Source: JACKGW01 sp964586025 (GTDB lineage: Bacteria; Planctomycetota; PLA2; JAEUHO01). Taken from it: 64,000 bases of DNA. Location: contig CAZPGF010000002.1 in assembly GCA_964586025.1 (NCBI GenBank), forward strand, positions 1 through 64,000, in the 5' to 3' direction. Under the pieces are notes generated by a model. The model was given only the letters and a program-made list of their open reading frames with translations. It was not told the DNA's origin and ran no database searches. Numbering within the stretch: the first letter of the stretch is position 1; each line of letters starts with the position of its first letter. The position numbers and the translations under genes were made by a program. Positions 33,687-42,156 of this stretch are shown in pieces.

Positions 33687-35054
33687 ATGACCCCGTTCGA
33701 CCCGCCCCCTGCCGAGCCCGACGACGTGAACCTCGAACGGTTCGCGGCGTGGCTCCGTGCCGCCGATGCGCGGCGGCTGGCCCCGGAGGTCTCCCGGGCG
33801 ACGCGGGCGGCGCCCGCCGTCGCCCGACGCATCGTCGCCCAGGTACTCGGCGAGGAGGCCGGCGCCGACTCCTCCGTCGCGACGCGACGCGCCGGGCCGG
33901 CGGGCCGGCCGAGGCTCCTCCCGCGCCTGCTCGCCGTGTCCGTGGCGTTGCACGCGGCCGCGATCGTGTTGATCGCACTCCTCCTCGGCCGACGGGGTGG
34001 CGACGACCTGCCGACGAGCTCGGGGCCGATCGCCGCGCGGATCGAAGTTCCCTACGAGGAGCCCGGCGCGGACGCCCTGCTCGACGTCGCCGAGTGGATC
34101 AGCGAACGTGCGAGCGACCCGGGCGCGTTCGACATCGTGCCCGACTCGATCGTCGCCGGCGAACTCGGCATCGCGCTCCGGGGCGAGGCGGACGGTCCTC
34201 TTCTGACCGAGGATCTGGTGGCCTTCCGCGATCGGGTGGGGGTGCGCGATTGGCATGGCGTTCCCGACCATCCGGCGGCGGTCGCGGTGCCGATGCTGGT
34301 GCGTCGGATCGATGGGCTGAAGACGCGGCGGATGGCACGCCTCGGATGGGATGCGGATGCGACCGGATTGCGCGTGCGCCATGCCCTGGCGTGGCTGCGC
34401 ATCGCGCAGGACGATCGAGGGCTGCTGCCCGCCGATCCTGCGTCAGGCCTCGGGTCGGCCGCCGTGACGGCCCTCGGGATGCTGCCCTTCCTCGCCGAGG
34501 GACGCCATTCGCTCGCGAACGGACCGCATGCCGCCGACGGTGCCTGGCTCGATCGTGCGCAGGACGCGCTCATGGAGGCGCTGCTCGTCGTCGACGGCAC
34601 GGACGTGCGCGTTCGCGCGGAGGCACCGTCCGACGCCCTGGCGCCGGCGGCACTCGCGTTCGCCGAGGACTACATGCTCGCCTACCGCCACCTGGGCGTT
34701 GGGGAAGTGCGACAACGCACGGCGGCGATTCGGGCGCTTCTCGATGCCGCTCCCGTCGATGCGTCGTCCCCGTGGAGGGTCTGGGCCGCCGATGCGGCGG
34801 CTCGGGCGGGGGTGCGATCCCTCGGCGAAGGGGAGCGGGGTTTCCGCGCCTGGGCGGTCGGCGTTCGCCCCGCCCTCCCGGCCGCCGCGTCGGGACTGGT
34901 GGCCCTGGAAGCGGTCACGGCCGGCGTGTTCCGGCAACTCGCGGGCGACGACGGGGCTCTGCCGGTGGCGCCGCCCACGGACACATCGGGAGACAGCCCT
35001 CTCGGGCGCATCCTCGACGTGCTCGCCTGGCAGGCGGCCTACCGCACTTACTAG
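33687..35054 (+). CDS. Single-pass membrane protein with terpene-cyclase-like toroid domain
   Basis: This 455-residue protein has an N-terminal soluble part (1-72), one membrane helix (about 81-100, LLAVSVALHAAAIVLIALLL), and a large outer domain. From about 230 onward the outer domain has alpha-alpha repeats like squalene-cyclase/prenyltransferase toroids (HALAWLRIAQDDRGLL, GLGSAAVTALGMLPFLAEG). It lacks the DxDD catalytic motif of cyclases. Position 58 nt after an ECF sigma gene and the topology fit an anti-sigma-like sensor, but the short cytosolic domain has no ZAS-type HxxxCxxC. The role is therefore inferred from context. Confidence 0.65.
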   Translation: MTPFDPPPAEPDDVNLERFAAWLRAADARRLAPEVSRATRAAPAVARRIVAQVLGEEAGADSSVATRRAGPAGRPRLLPRLLAVSVALHAAAIVLIALLLGRRGGDDLPTSSGPIAARIEVPYEEPGADALLDVAEWISERASDPGAFDIVPDSIVAGELGIALRGEADGPLLTEDLVAFRDRVGVRDWHGVPDHPAAVAVPMLVRRIDGLKTRRMARLGWDADATGLRVRHALAWLRIAQDDRGLLPADPASGLGSAAVTALGMLPFLAEGRHSLANGPHAADGAWLDRAQDALMEALLVVDGTDVRVRAEAPSDALAPAALAFAEDYMLAYRHLGVGEVRQRTAAIRALLDAAPVDASSPWRVWAADAAARAGVRSLGEGERGFRAWAVGVRPALPAAASGLVALEAVTAGVFRQLAGDDGALPVAPPTDTSGDSPLGRILDVLAWQAAYRTY

Positions 35055-35172
35055 GGTCGCCGCGACGGGCCGGTGGGGCCGCGACTCATGCCGGCGTCTC
35101 GGTCTGCCGATTGCGTGAGATGGGATCCCACGTCCCACATCCCGCCGGGCCCTCGCGGCCAGGAGGCTCGCC

Positions 35173-35388
35173 ATGGAAGTCGTCTTCAAGTGCCTCGCCG
35201 ACGGCAAGCGCTACTACGGAGTCCGGCAGAACGGCCTGGAACTCTTCGTCGGCACCGATCTCGAATGCCGCCGCTATCGCGAGATTCGCGCCTCGAAGGT
35301 CCGTGAGGAGCGCCTCGCGGACCAGCGTCCCCTGCGGGGACGTCCGGCGTTGCTGCGCACCTATCGTGCGACGCGGGGCGCGAGCTGA
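35173..35388 (+). CDS. Small protein of unknown function, 71 residues
   Basis: It starts at ATG 35173 with AGGAGG 6 nt upstream, a strong ribosome site. The sequence has a compact start (MEVVFKCLADGKRYYGVRQ) and a basic, helical tail, with two cysteines. It has no signal peptide and no family I recognise. It lies 118 nt after the toroid protein and 29 nt before the next gene. Good ribosome binding and natural composition make it a likely real gene. Confidence 0.65.
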   Translation: MEVVFKCLADGKRYYGVRQNGLELFVGTDLECRRYREIRASKVREERLADQRPLRGRPALLRTYRATRGAS

Positions 35389-35417
35389 CCGACGCGGCCT
35401 CGACCGATGGCCGACCG

Positions 35418-36791
35418 GTGACCTGGGTGCGTGACGCTCATGGGGTCGTGCGGCATCGCCCCATCGTCCCCTCCGACCTTCGTCGCCCGATCGCGGCCGC
35501 GATCGCCCTCGCCTTCTCCGTCCTCGGAGTCGCCTGGAGCGAGGCCGCACCACGATCGTCACGGCCCTTCCTCGAGGTCGAGGCCGGTCCGTGGGCTCGC
35601 GCCGGGGCGGTGGTCGTCATCCAGGTCGAGCACGTGCGCCGGGACCCGCGGGTGCCGATCGGCCCCTCGCTCGTCCGCGGCACCGTGCGCGCGGTGCTGA
35701 AGCAACCGCCGCCACGTCCGGGCGTCGAGCCTCTCGTGCCCGGCGCCCCCCTCGTCGTCGGGATCCTGGGAGGCCGGCCGGCGGGTGGGACCGACGCCCA
35801 GGCATCGGTTCCGCTGCTCGCCGAGGACGATCGCGGTCGTCACGTCGTGTTCCTCGCCCCGTCGTCGAGTGCCAGCGCGTGGGAGGCGCAGGCCCTCTTC
35901 TCGGCCGAAGGACTCGAAGGTGAACAGAAGGTCGCGGCCCTCCAACGATTGGGGCAACTGTCGGCGATCGAGGACCCGGTGCGGCGCCGCCGCGAGGTCC
36001 TCGAGTGGCTGTTCGACGCATTGCGCGAACCGCGGACGTGGACGCGAGAGAACGCCGCGCGCGAGTTCGTCTGGATCGCGCGTCACCATCCCGCGGCACT
36101 CGACGCCCCCGCGCGCCTCCGCTTGCGTCGTGCGGCGGCCGGTGCGACGAGTCGCGCGCAGCGCGAGTACCTCGTGCGCGCGTTGTCCTTCCTCTCGGAT
36201 GCGCCGCCCCCTCGCTCCAGCGCCGCCACCAGCGACCCGTCGGAACGCTGGCGGGCCGCCATGGAACGTGCTCCCGACGCGGCGACGCAGGCCGGGCTCT
36301 TGATCTCGCGTCACCGCGAGGCGGTGGGATCGGGGCGCGCGGCCGCTTGGCGCGACCTCCACTGGGCGTGGAGCGCGGTCGTTCCGGAAGCACGTCTGGG
36401 TTGGCTGCGCGCGTTGCGTGCTGGGGCCGCGCCCGACGAGGCGGCCGTGTGGCGCGCCTACTACGCCCGCGAGGCGGATCATGCGGTGCTCGAGGCGTTG
36501 GTCCGTGCCGTCGGTCTGACCGGCGGCGAGGCCGACGTGCCGTGGCTGGCGGCGCGCGTCGAGCGCGACGACCTCTGGCATGCCGCGACGCTCGCGCTCG
36601 CGCGGATTCGCACGGCCACGGCGCTCGGGTGGTTGCGCCGGGAGAGAGCCGCCCTCGTCGAGCGCGGCGACGACGCGGAGCGCGTCGGCTGGCTCGACCA
36701 CCTGCTCTCGGAGGACTTCGCTGCCGCCGACCAACGGACGGGCGCGGCGAACCGCGACGCGGACCATTCCGACTCGGCGGATGGGACGTAG
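35418..36791 (+). CDS. Exported HEAT-repeat protein
   Basis: This 457-residue protein has an N-terminal basic stretch and hydrophobic core (about 22-44, PIAAAIALAFSVLGVAWSEA), read as a signal peptide. A beta-rich piece (about 50-150) resembles a small OB- or Ig-like domain (GAVVVIQVEHV, PLVVGILGG). The remainder is HEAT-like helices with tryptophans (DLHWAWSAVVPEARLGWLRA). GTG 35418 is the likely start. No enzyme motif is seen. It lies 25 nt before the tolC-like gene, possibly co-transcribed. Confidence 0.68.
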   Translation: MTWVRDAHGVVRHRPIVPSDLRRPIAAAIALAFSVLGVAWSEAAPRSSRPFLEVEAGPWARAGAVVVIQVEHVRRDPRVPIGPSLVRGTVRAVLKQPPPRPGVEPLVPGAPLVVGILGGRPAGGTDAQASVPLLAEDDRGRHVVFLAPSSSASAWEAQALFSAEGLEGEQKVAALQRLGQLSAIEDPVRRRREVLEWLFDALREPRTWTRENAAREFVWIARHHPAALDAPARLRLRRAAAGATSRAQREYLVRALSFLSDAPPPRSSAATSDPSERWRAAMERAPDAATQAGLLISRHREAVGSGRAAAWRDLHWAWSAVVPEARLGWLRALRAGAAPDEAAVWRAYYAREADHAVLEALVRAVGLTGGEADVPWLAARVERDDLWHAATLALARIRTATALGWLRRERAALVERGDDAERVGWLDHLLSEDFAAADQRTGAANRDADHSDSADGT

Positions 36792-36816
36792 GATCGCGGT
36801 CCGACGGGAGGGATCC

Positions 36817-38394
36817 ATGCCGTCCGGGACGACCATCGTCCATCGCACCATCGCCATCGCATCGCTCGCGATCGCGCTCCTCGCCTTCGGACCGGCACAC
36901 GCCGACGAGGTCGCCGCGCCGCCCGCGGTCGAGCAGACGCCGCCGACGGAGGTCGAGCGCCTGCCGATCACGCTGCGCGAAGCCCTCGAGCAGGCCCTGC
37001 TCGCCGACCTCGGTCTGGCGGAGCGACGTCTCGACGTGCCGATCGCCCTGCAGCACCGGATCGACGCGGACGCCGCGTTCGACCAACTGTTGACCGCGGG
37101 CGTGGATCTCCGGCGCGCCGAGGAGCCGAGCACGTCCACGTTCTTCGGAAGCGGGTCGATCCGGACGACGTCCTACTCGGCGTACGCCGGCATCTCGCGC
37201 CGCCTCCGCACCGGGGGCGACGTGTCGCTGCTCTATCGCGCGGACCGTTTCGACACGACCCAGCCGCTCGCGACGGTCGATCCGGCCTGGCGTCACGGAA
37301 TCGAAGCCGTGTTCCGGGTGCCGCTCGCCCGCGGCGCCGGTTCGATCGCGCAGAGCGAGATCCTCAAGGCCCACAACCGGATGGCGGCCGCGAGGGCCGG
37401 GGAAGAGGCGGCCGTCGAGGATCTCGCGCTTGCGGTGCTGCGGGCCTACTGGGAACTCGCCTTCGCCCAGCGCAACCTCGAGTCGTTGGTTGCGTCCGAG
37501 GGGGTCGCCGCGGAACTCGTCGCCGATGTGGAGGCACGGATCGCCGCGGAGGTCGCCACGTCGCTCGATGCGGCCGAGGCGCGGGCCGGGCACCAGCGTC
37601 GCCGCAGCGATCGACTGCTCGCGGAGCGCGCACTCGAGGATGCGTCCGACGCGCTCCTGTCGCTGATCCGGCCGTTCCGCGACGTCTCCGACGCGCCCCT
37701 TCTCGTCGCCGTCGACGACCCCGACGTTCCGGGTCCCCTGACGCCGACGGATGACCTCTCGGTCGCGCGCGCGATCACGATCGCGCTCGCCTCGCGCCCG
37801 GACCGTCGCGCGCTCGAAGCGGACGTCGCCGTGCGCGGCGTCGAGGTGTTCGAAGCGCGCGATGCGCTTCGTCCCTCGCTGGATCTGATCGGATCCGCGA
37901 GCACCGTCGGCTATCGCGAGGGATTCGACCGGAGCCTTCGCGATGCCGCGGAAGGCGAGGCCCTGTCGATGGCGATCGGCGTCGAGTTCTCGATCTACCT
38001 CGGGCAGCGCGGGGCGAAGGCGCGATGGCGCGCTGCCGGGTGGGCGCGCGAACAGGCCCGCCTGCGGCTCCGGCAGTTGGAGAACGAGATCGTCCTCGAC
38101 GTGCGCCGCGCGCATCGCGCGATCGCGACCGCGGGAGCCGTCCGCGAGGCGGCCGAGGCCGAGGTCGCCGCCGCGCGCGAGTCCCTCGACGGCGAGCGAC
38201 AGCGGCTCTCCGAGAGCAAGTCGACGCCGTTCCGCGTGCTGGAACAAGAAGAACTGCTGACCGAGGCGCTGACGCGGCTCGCCCGCGCGCGGATCGACAC
38301 GCGCATCGCCGAAGCGGCGCTCTGGCGCGCCGCCGGGTCGTTGACGGAGCGGCTCGCGCTCACGGCGCCGCGGTTCCCATCGTGTTGCCGCTAG
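36817..38394 (+). CDS. TolC-family outer-membrane efflux protein
   Basis: This 525-residue protein has a signal peptide (about 1-29, ending GPAHA) and the duplicated helical-hairpin layout of TolC. LPITLREALEQALLADLGLA is the usual opening, and AYAGISRRLRTGGDVSLLYR is a membrane beta-strand region. The long coiled coils include AVLRAYWELAFAQRNLESLV and LENEIVLDVRRAHRAI. It would form the outer-membrane channel of a tripartite pump, but no ABC, RND or membrane-fusion gene is nearby. ATG 36817 has GGGAGGG upstream and a TAGGAT hexamer beyond. Confidence 0.9.
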   Translation: MPSGTTIVHRTIAIASLAIALLAFGPAHADEVAAPPAVEQTPPTEVERLPITLREALEQALLADLGLAERRLDVPIALQHRIDADAAFDQLLTAGVDLRRAEEPSTSTFFGSGSIRTTSYSAYAGISRRLRTGGDVSLLYRADRFDTTQPLATVDPAWRHGIEAVFRVPLARGAGSIAQSEILKAHNRMAAARAGEEAAVEDLALAVLRAYWELAFAQRNLESLVASEGVAAELVADVEARIAAEVATSLDAAEARAGHQRRRSDRLLAERALEDASDALLSLIRPFRDVSDAPLLVAVDDPDVPGPLTPTDDLSVARAITIALASRPDRRALEADVAVRGVEVFEARDALRPSLDLIGSASTVGYREGFDRSLRDAAEGEALSMAIGVEFSIYLGQRGAKARWRAAGWAREQARLRLRQLENEIVLDVRRAHRAIATAGAVREAAEAEVAAARESLDGERQRLSESKSTPFRVLEQEELLTEALTRLARARIDTRIAEAALWRAAGSLTERLALTAPRFPSCCR

Positions 38395-38413
38395 GTCCTC
38401 GCGCGAGGGCGCG

Positions 38414-40372
38414 TTGACCCGCGCGGCACTCCTCGTCGCGTGCATCGCCTGCGCGGTGACGGCATCGTGCGGCGGGCCGTCCGATCCGCCCCGACCGCCG
38501 CCGCGCAAGGCTCCGCCGGCGCTCGAGCCGATCGACGACGACGCGATCGTGGCCGACGCGATCCAGCGACTGATCGCCGGGCCGGGCACCGATCTGCTGC
38601 GCATGGGGATCGAACTCGACGAGAAGGGCGCGATCGTGGCCACCCACGCGACCTGGGACGTGCGGGTTCACGCGACGAACACGGAACTCGCGATCCGGGA
38701 TGTGCTGGCCTTGCCCGATTCGTTGGCGCGGCGCCTTTCCGATGTGGCGCTGGTTCGGCGATTGACCGAGGTCCATCCCGAGAACGAAGGTTCCTGGGGA
38801 CAGGTGCTCGACCTGATCACCCGGGCCGAGGGCATCCCGTGGGACGTCGTCGAGCGCTGGGTGCGCCCCGTGCTCGACGGCCGAGGGACCGAGTACACGC
38901 GACGGCGCGCGATGCGCACGCTTGCGGCATCCCGCGACCCGCGGGCCCACGCGGCTCTCCTTTCGTTCGTCACCGCGGCGGACCCGAGTCCCGAAGCCAT
39001 CGACATGGCGTTGGCCACGCTGCTTCGGGCAGCGCCCGGAGTGCGGGCCGCCGCGATGCGGGAGACGCTGCGCCACGGCGACGGCAAGGCCTGGTTCCGT
39101 GTGAAGGGCGCGCTGGTCGGCGATCTCGGGGTCGGTGCCCCCGACCACGATCGTCTCGACGCGCTCGCATGGTGGGCGGCTTTGGTCGAAGGCTCCGGTC
39201 CGACCGTGTCGAACGACCCGCCGCCGGTCAAACGGGCCGTTCCGGGACGGATCGCCGAGGCGCTCGATCCGGCCGTGCTCGCATCGGTCCCCGGTCGGGC
39301 ACTCGGTCTGCGTCCGGCTCCGACCGACGGGTGGCTCCGCACGTCCGGGGAGCGCGACCTCGTGCAGGCCACGATCGCGCATCTCTTCGTCGGTTGGGAG
39401 CCGGCAGGCGAGGCGCGCTGCGAACTCGCGTACCGGGGCGCCCCGCCGTGGGTGGCCGGGATCGCACGCGATCGCGCGGCGGCCACCGTCGATGCGGAAC
39501 GCGCTCGGCGCGCGGCGGCATGTCGCCTCGCGGAGGATCGCCCGGCGATCTCGGCTCGTGCGCGGGACACGCTCGTGCACTGGCTCAACGACCCGGGGGC
39601 CCAGGCGTCGGAGGGAGATCTCCAGCAGGCGATCATCGACCTTCCGGAACCCGCGGCGGACCCCGTGGCGCGCGACATCCTCCGGGACGTGCTGGAGAAG
39701 GCGCCGGCGGGCGCGGCGGGCGATCGGCTCGCCCAGCGCGCGTACGAGCGACTCGCGGCGATCGACGTGGGCGTCGCCGATCGGCTGATGGCGATGATCG
39801 TCGATGCGGACGAGGCCCGCTCGACGCGCGCGCGCACGATCCTGATGGCCCATCCCGATCGGCGCTTCCTCCCCGCGATCGAGGGACATGTCGCGAGCCT
39901 GTCCGGCGTCGCCGCCGACAACGCATGGCTTCGCGCGCTCGCGTTCGTCGCCCGCATTCCCGATCGCGCACCCGAGGAGACGCGTCGCTGGGTCGATGCG
40001 CTGGCCCGGCGCATCGACGACGCGGACGAAGAGACCGGCGCATCGCTCGTGGGCGCGCTTCTCGACCTCGGCCCCGAAGGGGCTCTCAGGTTCGCTGAGG
40101 GCCTGCGCGGCCCCCTGCGCGCGCGGTACGTGCGCGGTTGGCCCCAGGGCATCGAGCCGGTCCCCGTCGAGGTGGCGCATGCGTTGCTCGAACCGCTGAG
40201 TGGCGAGTCCGCCTTCCCGGACGTCGTCGCGGCGCTGCAACTCGCCTGGCGGACGTTTCCGCCGGACGCCGCGCCCGCCGTCGCGGCACTCCTCGATCGA
40301 CTGCCGCGTTCGCGTCGGACGGCCGTGCTGCCCGTGTTCCATCGGATCCGACATCGCGCCCCGATCCGGTAG
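38414..40372 (+). CDS. Lipoprotein with HEAT-like repeats
   Basis: Starting at TTG 38414, the 652-residue product has a lipoprotein signal with a clear lipobox (CIACAVTASC, lipidated Cys at about 19) and a Pro-rich linker. It is then alpha-helical throughout, with HEAT-like units (RRRAMRTLAASRDPRAHAALL, ETGASLVGALLDLGPEGALRFA). No catalytic motif is present. It begins 19 nt after the TolC-like gene and may be co-transcribed with it, which would suggest an envelope role. The final residues (HRIRHRAPIR) are basic. Confidence 0.75.
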   Translation: MTRAALLVACIACAVTASCGGPSDPPRPPPRKAPPALEPIDDDAIVADAIQRLIAGPGTDLLRMGIELDEKGAIVATHATWDVRVHATNTELAIRDVLALPDSLARRLSDVALVRRLTEVHPENEGSWGQVLDLITRAEGIPWDVVERWVRPVLDGRGTEYTRRRAMRTLAASRDPRAHAALLSFVTAADPSPEAIDMALATLLRAAPGVRAAAMRETLRHGDGKAWFRVKGALVGDLGVGAPDHDRLDALAWWAALVEGSGPTVSNDPPPVKRAVPGRIAEALDPAVLASVPGRALGLRPAPTDGWLRTSGERDLVQATIAHLFVGWEPAGEARCELAYRGAPPWVAGIARDRAAATVDAERARRAAACRLAEDRPAISARARDTLVHWLNDPGAQASEGDLQQAIIDLPEPAADPVARDILRDVLEKAPAGAAGDRLAQRAYERLAAIDVGVADRLMAMIVDADEARSTRARTILMAHPDRRFLPAIEGHVASLSGVAADNAWLRALAFVARIPDRAPEETRRWVDALARRIDDADEETGASLVGALLDLGPEGALRFAEGLRGPLRARYVRGWPQGIEPVPVEVAHALLEPLSGESAFPDVVAALQLAWRTFPPDAAPAVAALLDRLPRSRRTAVLPVFHRIRHRAPIR

Positions 40373-40387
40373 CCGGATCGGTCGCCG

Positions 40388-40858
40388 TCAGATGCCGATG
40401 CCTCGCAGGAGCGCTTGGGCGTGAAGGTGGTAGAGCACGAGTGCGCTGTAGCCGAGCAGGGCGCACGCGAGGCAGATGCGCCCGAGCGGCCAATTCTTGT
40501 GCAGGCAGAGGAACGCCGTGGCGACGATCGTCACGACGGTCTTGATGAGGACGAAGGTGCGGTCGCCGAGATGCAGCGCGGCCCGCATCACCGGATTCGC
40601 CTCGGTGGCGCCGCTCTGCAGCAGGTCGATCGTGTAGAACGCGTCGAGCAGCGACAGTCCGACGACCGCGACGAACGCGCCGACGATCCACCCGCCGGGT
40701 CGGTCCGCGTAGACCATTTCGCGTTCGCCGTCGCGCCGACCGCCGCGACGTCGCCCCACGAGCGTGTACCGCGAGAACATCGGCGTCGGACGCGCTCGCC
40801 GGTCGGTGCCGCGAGGGACCGCGCTGGGATCGCGCGGAGGAACCGGGGTCGCGTCCAT
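40388..40858 (-). CDS. DUF5658 membrane protein
   Basis: This 156-residue protein has about three membrane helices after a 55-residue polar, Arg-rich N-terminus. The signature LSLLDAFYTIDLLQSGATEANPVMR ... FVLIKTVVT spans the first two helices and matches DUF5658. The key residues are D and T in the first helix, EANP in the loop and K in the second. The function of the family is unknown. ATG 40858 has TACCCT exactly 6 nt upstream and no Shine-Dalgarno. It follows lgt by 26 nt on the same strand and converges with the HEAT lipoprotein. Confidence 0.8.
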   Translation of the reverse strand: MDATPVPPRDPSAVPRGTDRRARPTPMFSRYTLVGRRRGGRRDGEREMVYADRPGGWIVGAFVAVVGLSLLDAFYTIDLLQSGATEANPVMRAALHLGDRTFVLIKTVVTIVATAFLCLHKNWPLGRICLACALLGYSALVLYHLHAQALLRGIGI

Positions 40859-40864
40859 GCCGAG

Positions 40865-40870
40865 AGGGTA
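40865..40870 (-). promoter_or_regulatory. Candidate leaderless -10 element of the DUF5658 gene (TACCCT)
   Basis: On the minus strand TACCCT is followed by six bases and the ATG at 40858. No ribosome-binding site is present in between or just upstream. Confidence 0.35.
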
Positions 40871-40884
40871 GGCGAAGCCGCGGG

Positions 40885-41682
40885 TCAGGAGGTCGCCGCT
40901 TTCCGGCGGCGCGACAGGAACAGGGCGAGCCCCAGGAAGAACACCGGGATCGAGATGATCTGACTCGTGCTGACCCGCCCGCCGAACGCCATGCCGCGCG
41001 CGAGGTCGTCCCCGCGATAGAACTCGATGACGAAGCGACCGACCGAGTAGAGGATCAGGAAGAGCCCGGACAGCGCGCCGGGGCCGAGCCCGCGTCGAGC
41101 GACGAGCAGGAGGATGCCGAACAGGACCAGGCCGTGCAGCGAGTGGTAGAGCTGCGTCGGGTGGAGCGGTTGCCCGATGAACTCGCCGGGGACCTGGGTG
41201 TGCGGGTGCGGGGGGAAGGTGACCGACCAGGGCAGATCCGTCGCGATCTTCCCGTAGTTCTCGCCGGACAGGAAACTGGCCCAGCGACCGACGAAGATCG
41301 CTAGGCAGGTCGCCAAGGCGAGCACGTCGAGCAGCGCGAAGCCCTTGAGCTGCGGGCGGTTGGGCAGGACGAGGCCGAGCCAGAGCAGGCACGCGACCAG
41401 GCCGCCGTACCAGACCAGGCCGCCCTTCCAGATCTCGAAGATCGACATCGGCTTGGCGGCGAATTCGTCGTACTTCAGCATGCCGTACGCGAGTCGCGCC
41501 CCGATCAACCCGACGAACAACAGCGCGAAACAGACGTTGAAGACCTGATCGCCGTCGAGCCCGAGGAGACGTCGCGCGCGGCGGCGCGCGTACCACGACG
41601 CGACGAGGAACGCGACGACGAGGAGCGTGCCGAAACTCCAGATCTTGATCGACTCGGAGAAGTCGACGAGAACCGGATACAT
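40885..41682 (-). CDS. lgt: Prolipoprotein diacylglyceryl transferase
   Basis: Lgt attaches diacylglycerol to the lipobox cysteine of prolipoproteins at the inner membrane, the first maturation step. The 265-residue product has about seven membrane helices and the family motifs: FVGLIGARLAYG, GGLVWYGGLVA, GRWASFLSGENYG at the signature loop, and HPTQLYHSLHG. In the signature, Ser stands where E. coli Lgt has Asn146; Arg, Glu and the final Gly are kept. Variants at this site are known in other phyla, so activity is expected. ATG 41682 is preceded by a G-rich stretch. It serves the several lipoproteins predicted in this window. Confidence 0.93.
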   Translation of the reverse strand: MYPVLVDFSESIKIWSFGTLLVVAFLVASWYARRRARRLLGLDGDQVFNVCFALLFVGLIGARLAYGMLKYDEFAAKPMSIFEIWKGGLVWYGGLVACLLWLGLVLPNRPQLKGFALLDVLALATCLAIFVGRWASFLSGENYGKIATDLPWSVTFPPHPHTQVPGEFIGQPLHPTQLYHSLHGLVLFGILLLVARRGLGPGALSGLFLILYSVGRFVIEFYRGDDLARGMAFGGRVSTSQIISIPVFFLGLALFLSRRRKAATS

Positions 41683-41713
41683 GGGCCGCCCCCCCGCGAG
41701 TTGTGGATCGGTC

Positions 41714-42097
41714 CTACGACGCGGACTCGAGTTGCGCCTCGTAGCGCGCGAGGTCGAGCAGCGAGGACGCATCGTCGTCCGTGCGGACCTTGAACAGCCA
41801 GCCCGCGCCGAACGGGTCCTGGGCGAGCGGACTTTGATCGCTGACGAGGCCCTCGTTGACCTCGGTCACGACGCCCGAGACCGGGACGTAGACCTCGCCG
41901 ACGGCCTTCACGCTCTCGACCTCGCACGCGCTTTCGCCAGCCTCGAGGTCCGCCCCGACATCGGGCAACTGCACGAACACGAGGTCGCCGAGGTGCTCGA
42001 CGGCGAAGTCGGTGATGCCGATGGTCGCCACGCCGTCTCGAATGCGAACCCACTCATGGGTGGGACTGTAGCGGATGTCGTTCGGACGCTTGGACAT
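41714..42097 (-). CDS. gcvH: Glycine cleavage system H protein
   Basis: GcvH carries the lipoyl arm that shuttles the aminomethyl group between the P, T and L proteins of glycine cleavage. The 127-residue protein is full length. It opens with YSPTHEWVRI, and the lipoyl-accepting lysine is Lys64 in EVESVKAVGEVY; VNEGLVSDQSPLAQDPFGAGW follows as in the family. ATG 42097 has GGGAGGG upstream. It lies 59 nt after gcvT and 31 nt before lgt on the same strand. No gcvP is visible. Confidence 0.97.
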   Translation of the reverse strand: MSKRPNDIRYSPTHEWVRIRDGVATIGITDFAVEHLGDLVFVQLPDVGADLEAGESACEVESVKAVGEVYVPVSGVVTEVNEGLVSDQSPLAQDPFGAGWLFKVRTDDDASSLLDLARYEAQLESAS

Positions 42098-42156
42098 GGA
42101 ACCCTCCCAGAGCCGGTCGAGGTGCGGAATCCTGCCACGACCTCCCCGCCGACCCG

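Noticed and set aside
29771..33832. 1,353-codon minus frame opposite the repeat protein and sigma factor
   Set aside because: His/Arg/Asp-rich shadow. The + strand frame shows a signal peptide and repeated domains.
40885..41682. Inactive Lgt because Ser replaces the signature Asn
   Set aside because: Arg, Glu and Gly of the loop are kept and other phyla also vary at this residue; not enough to call it dead.
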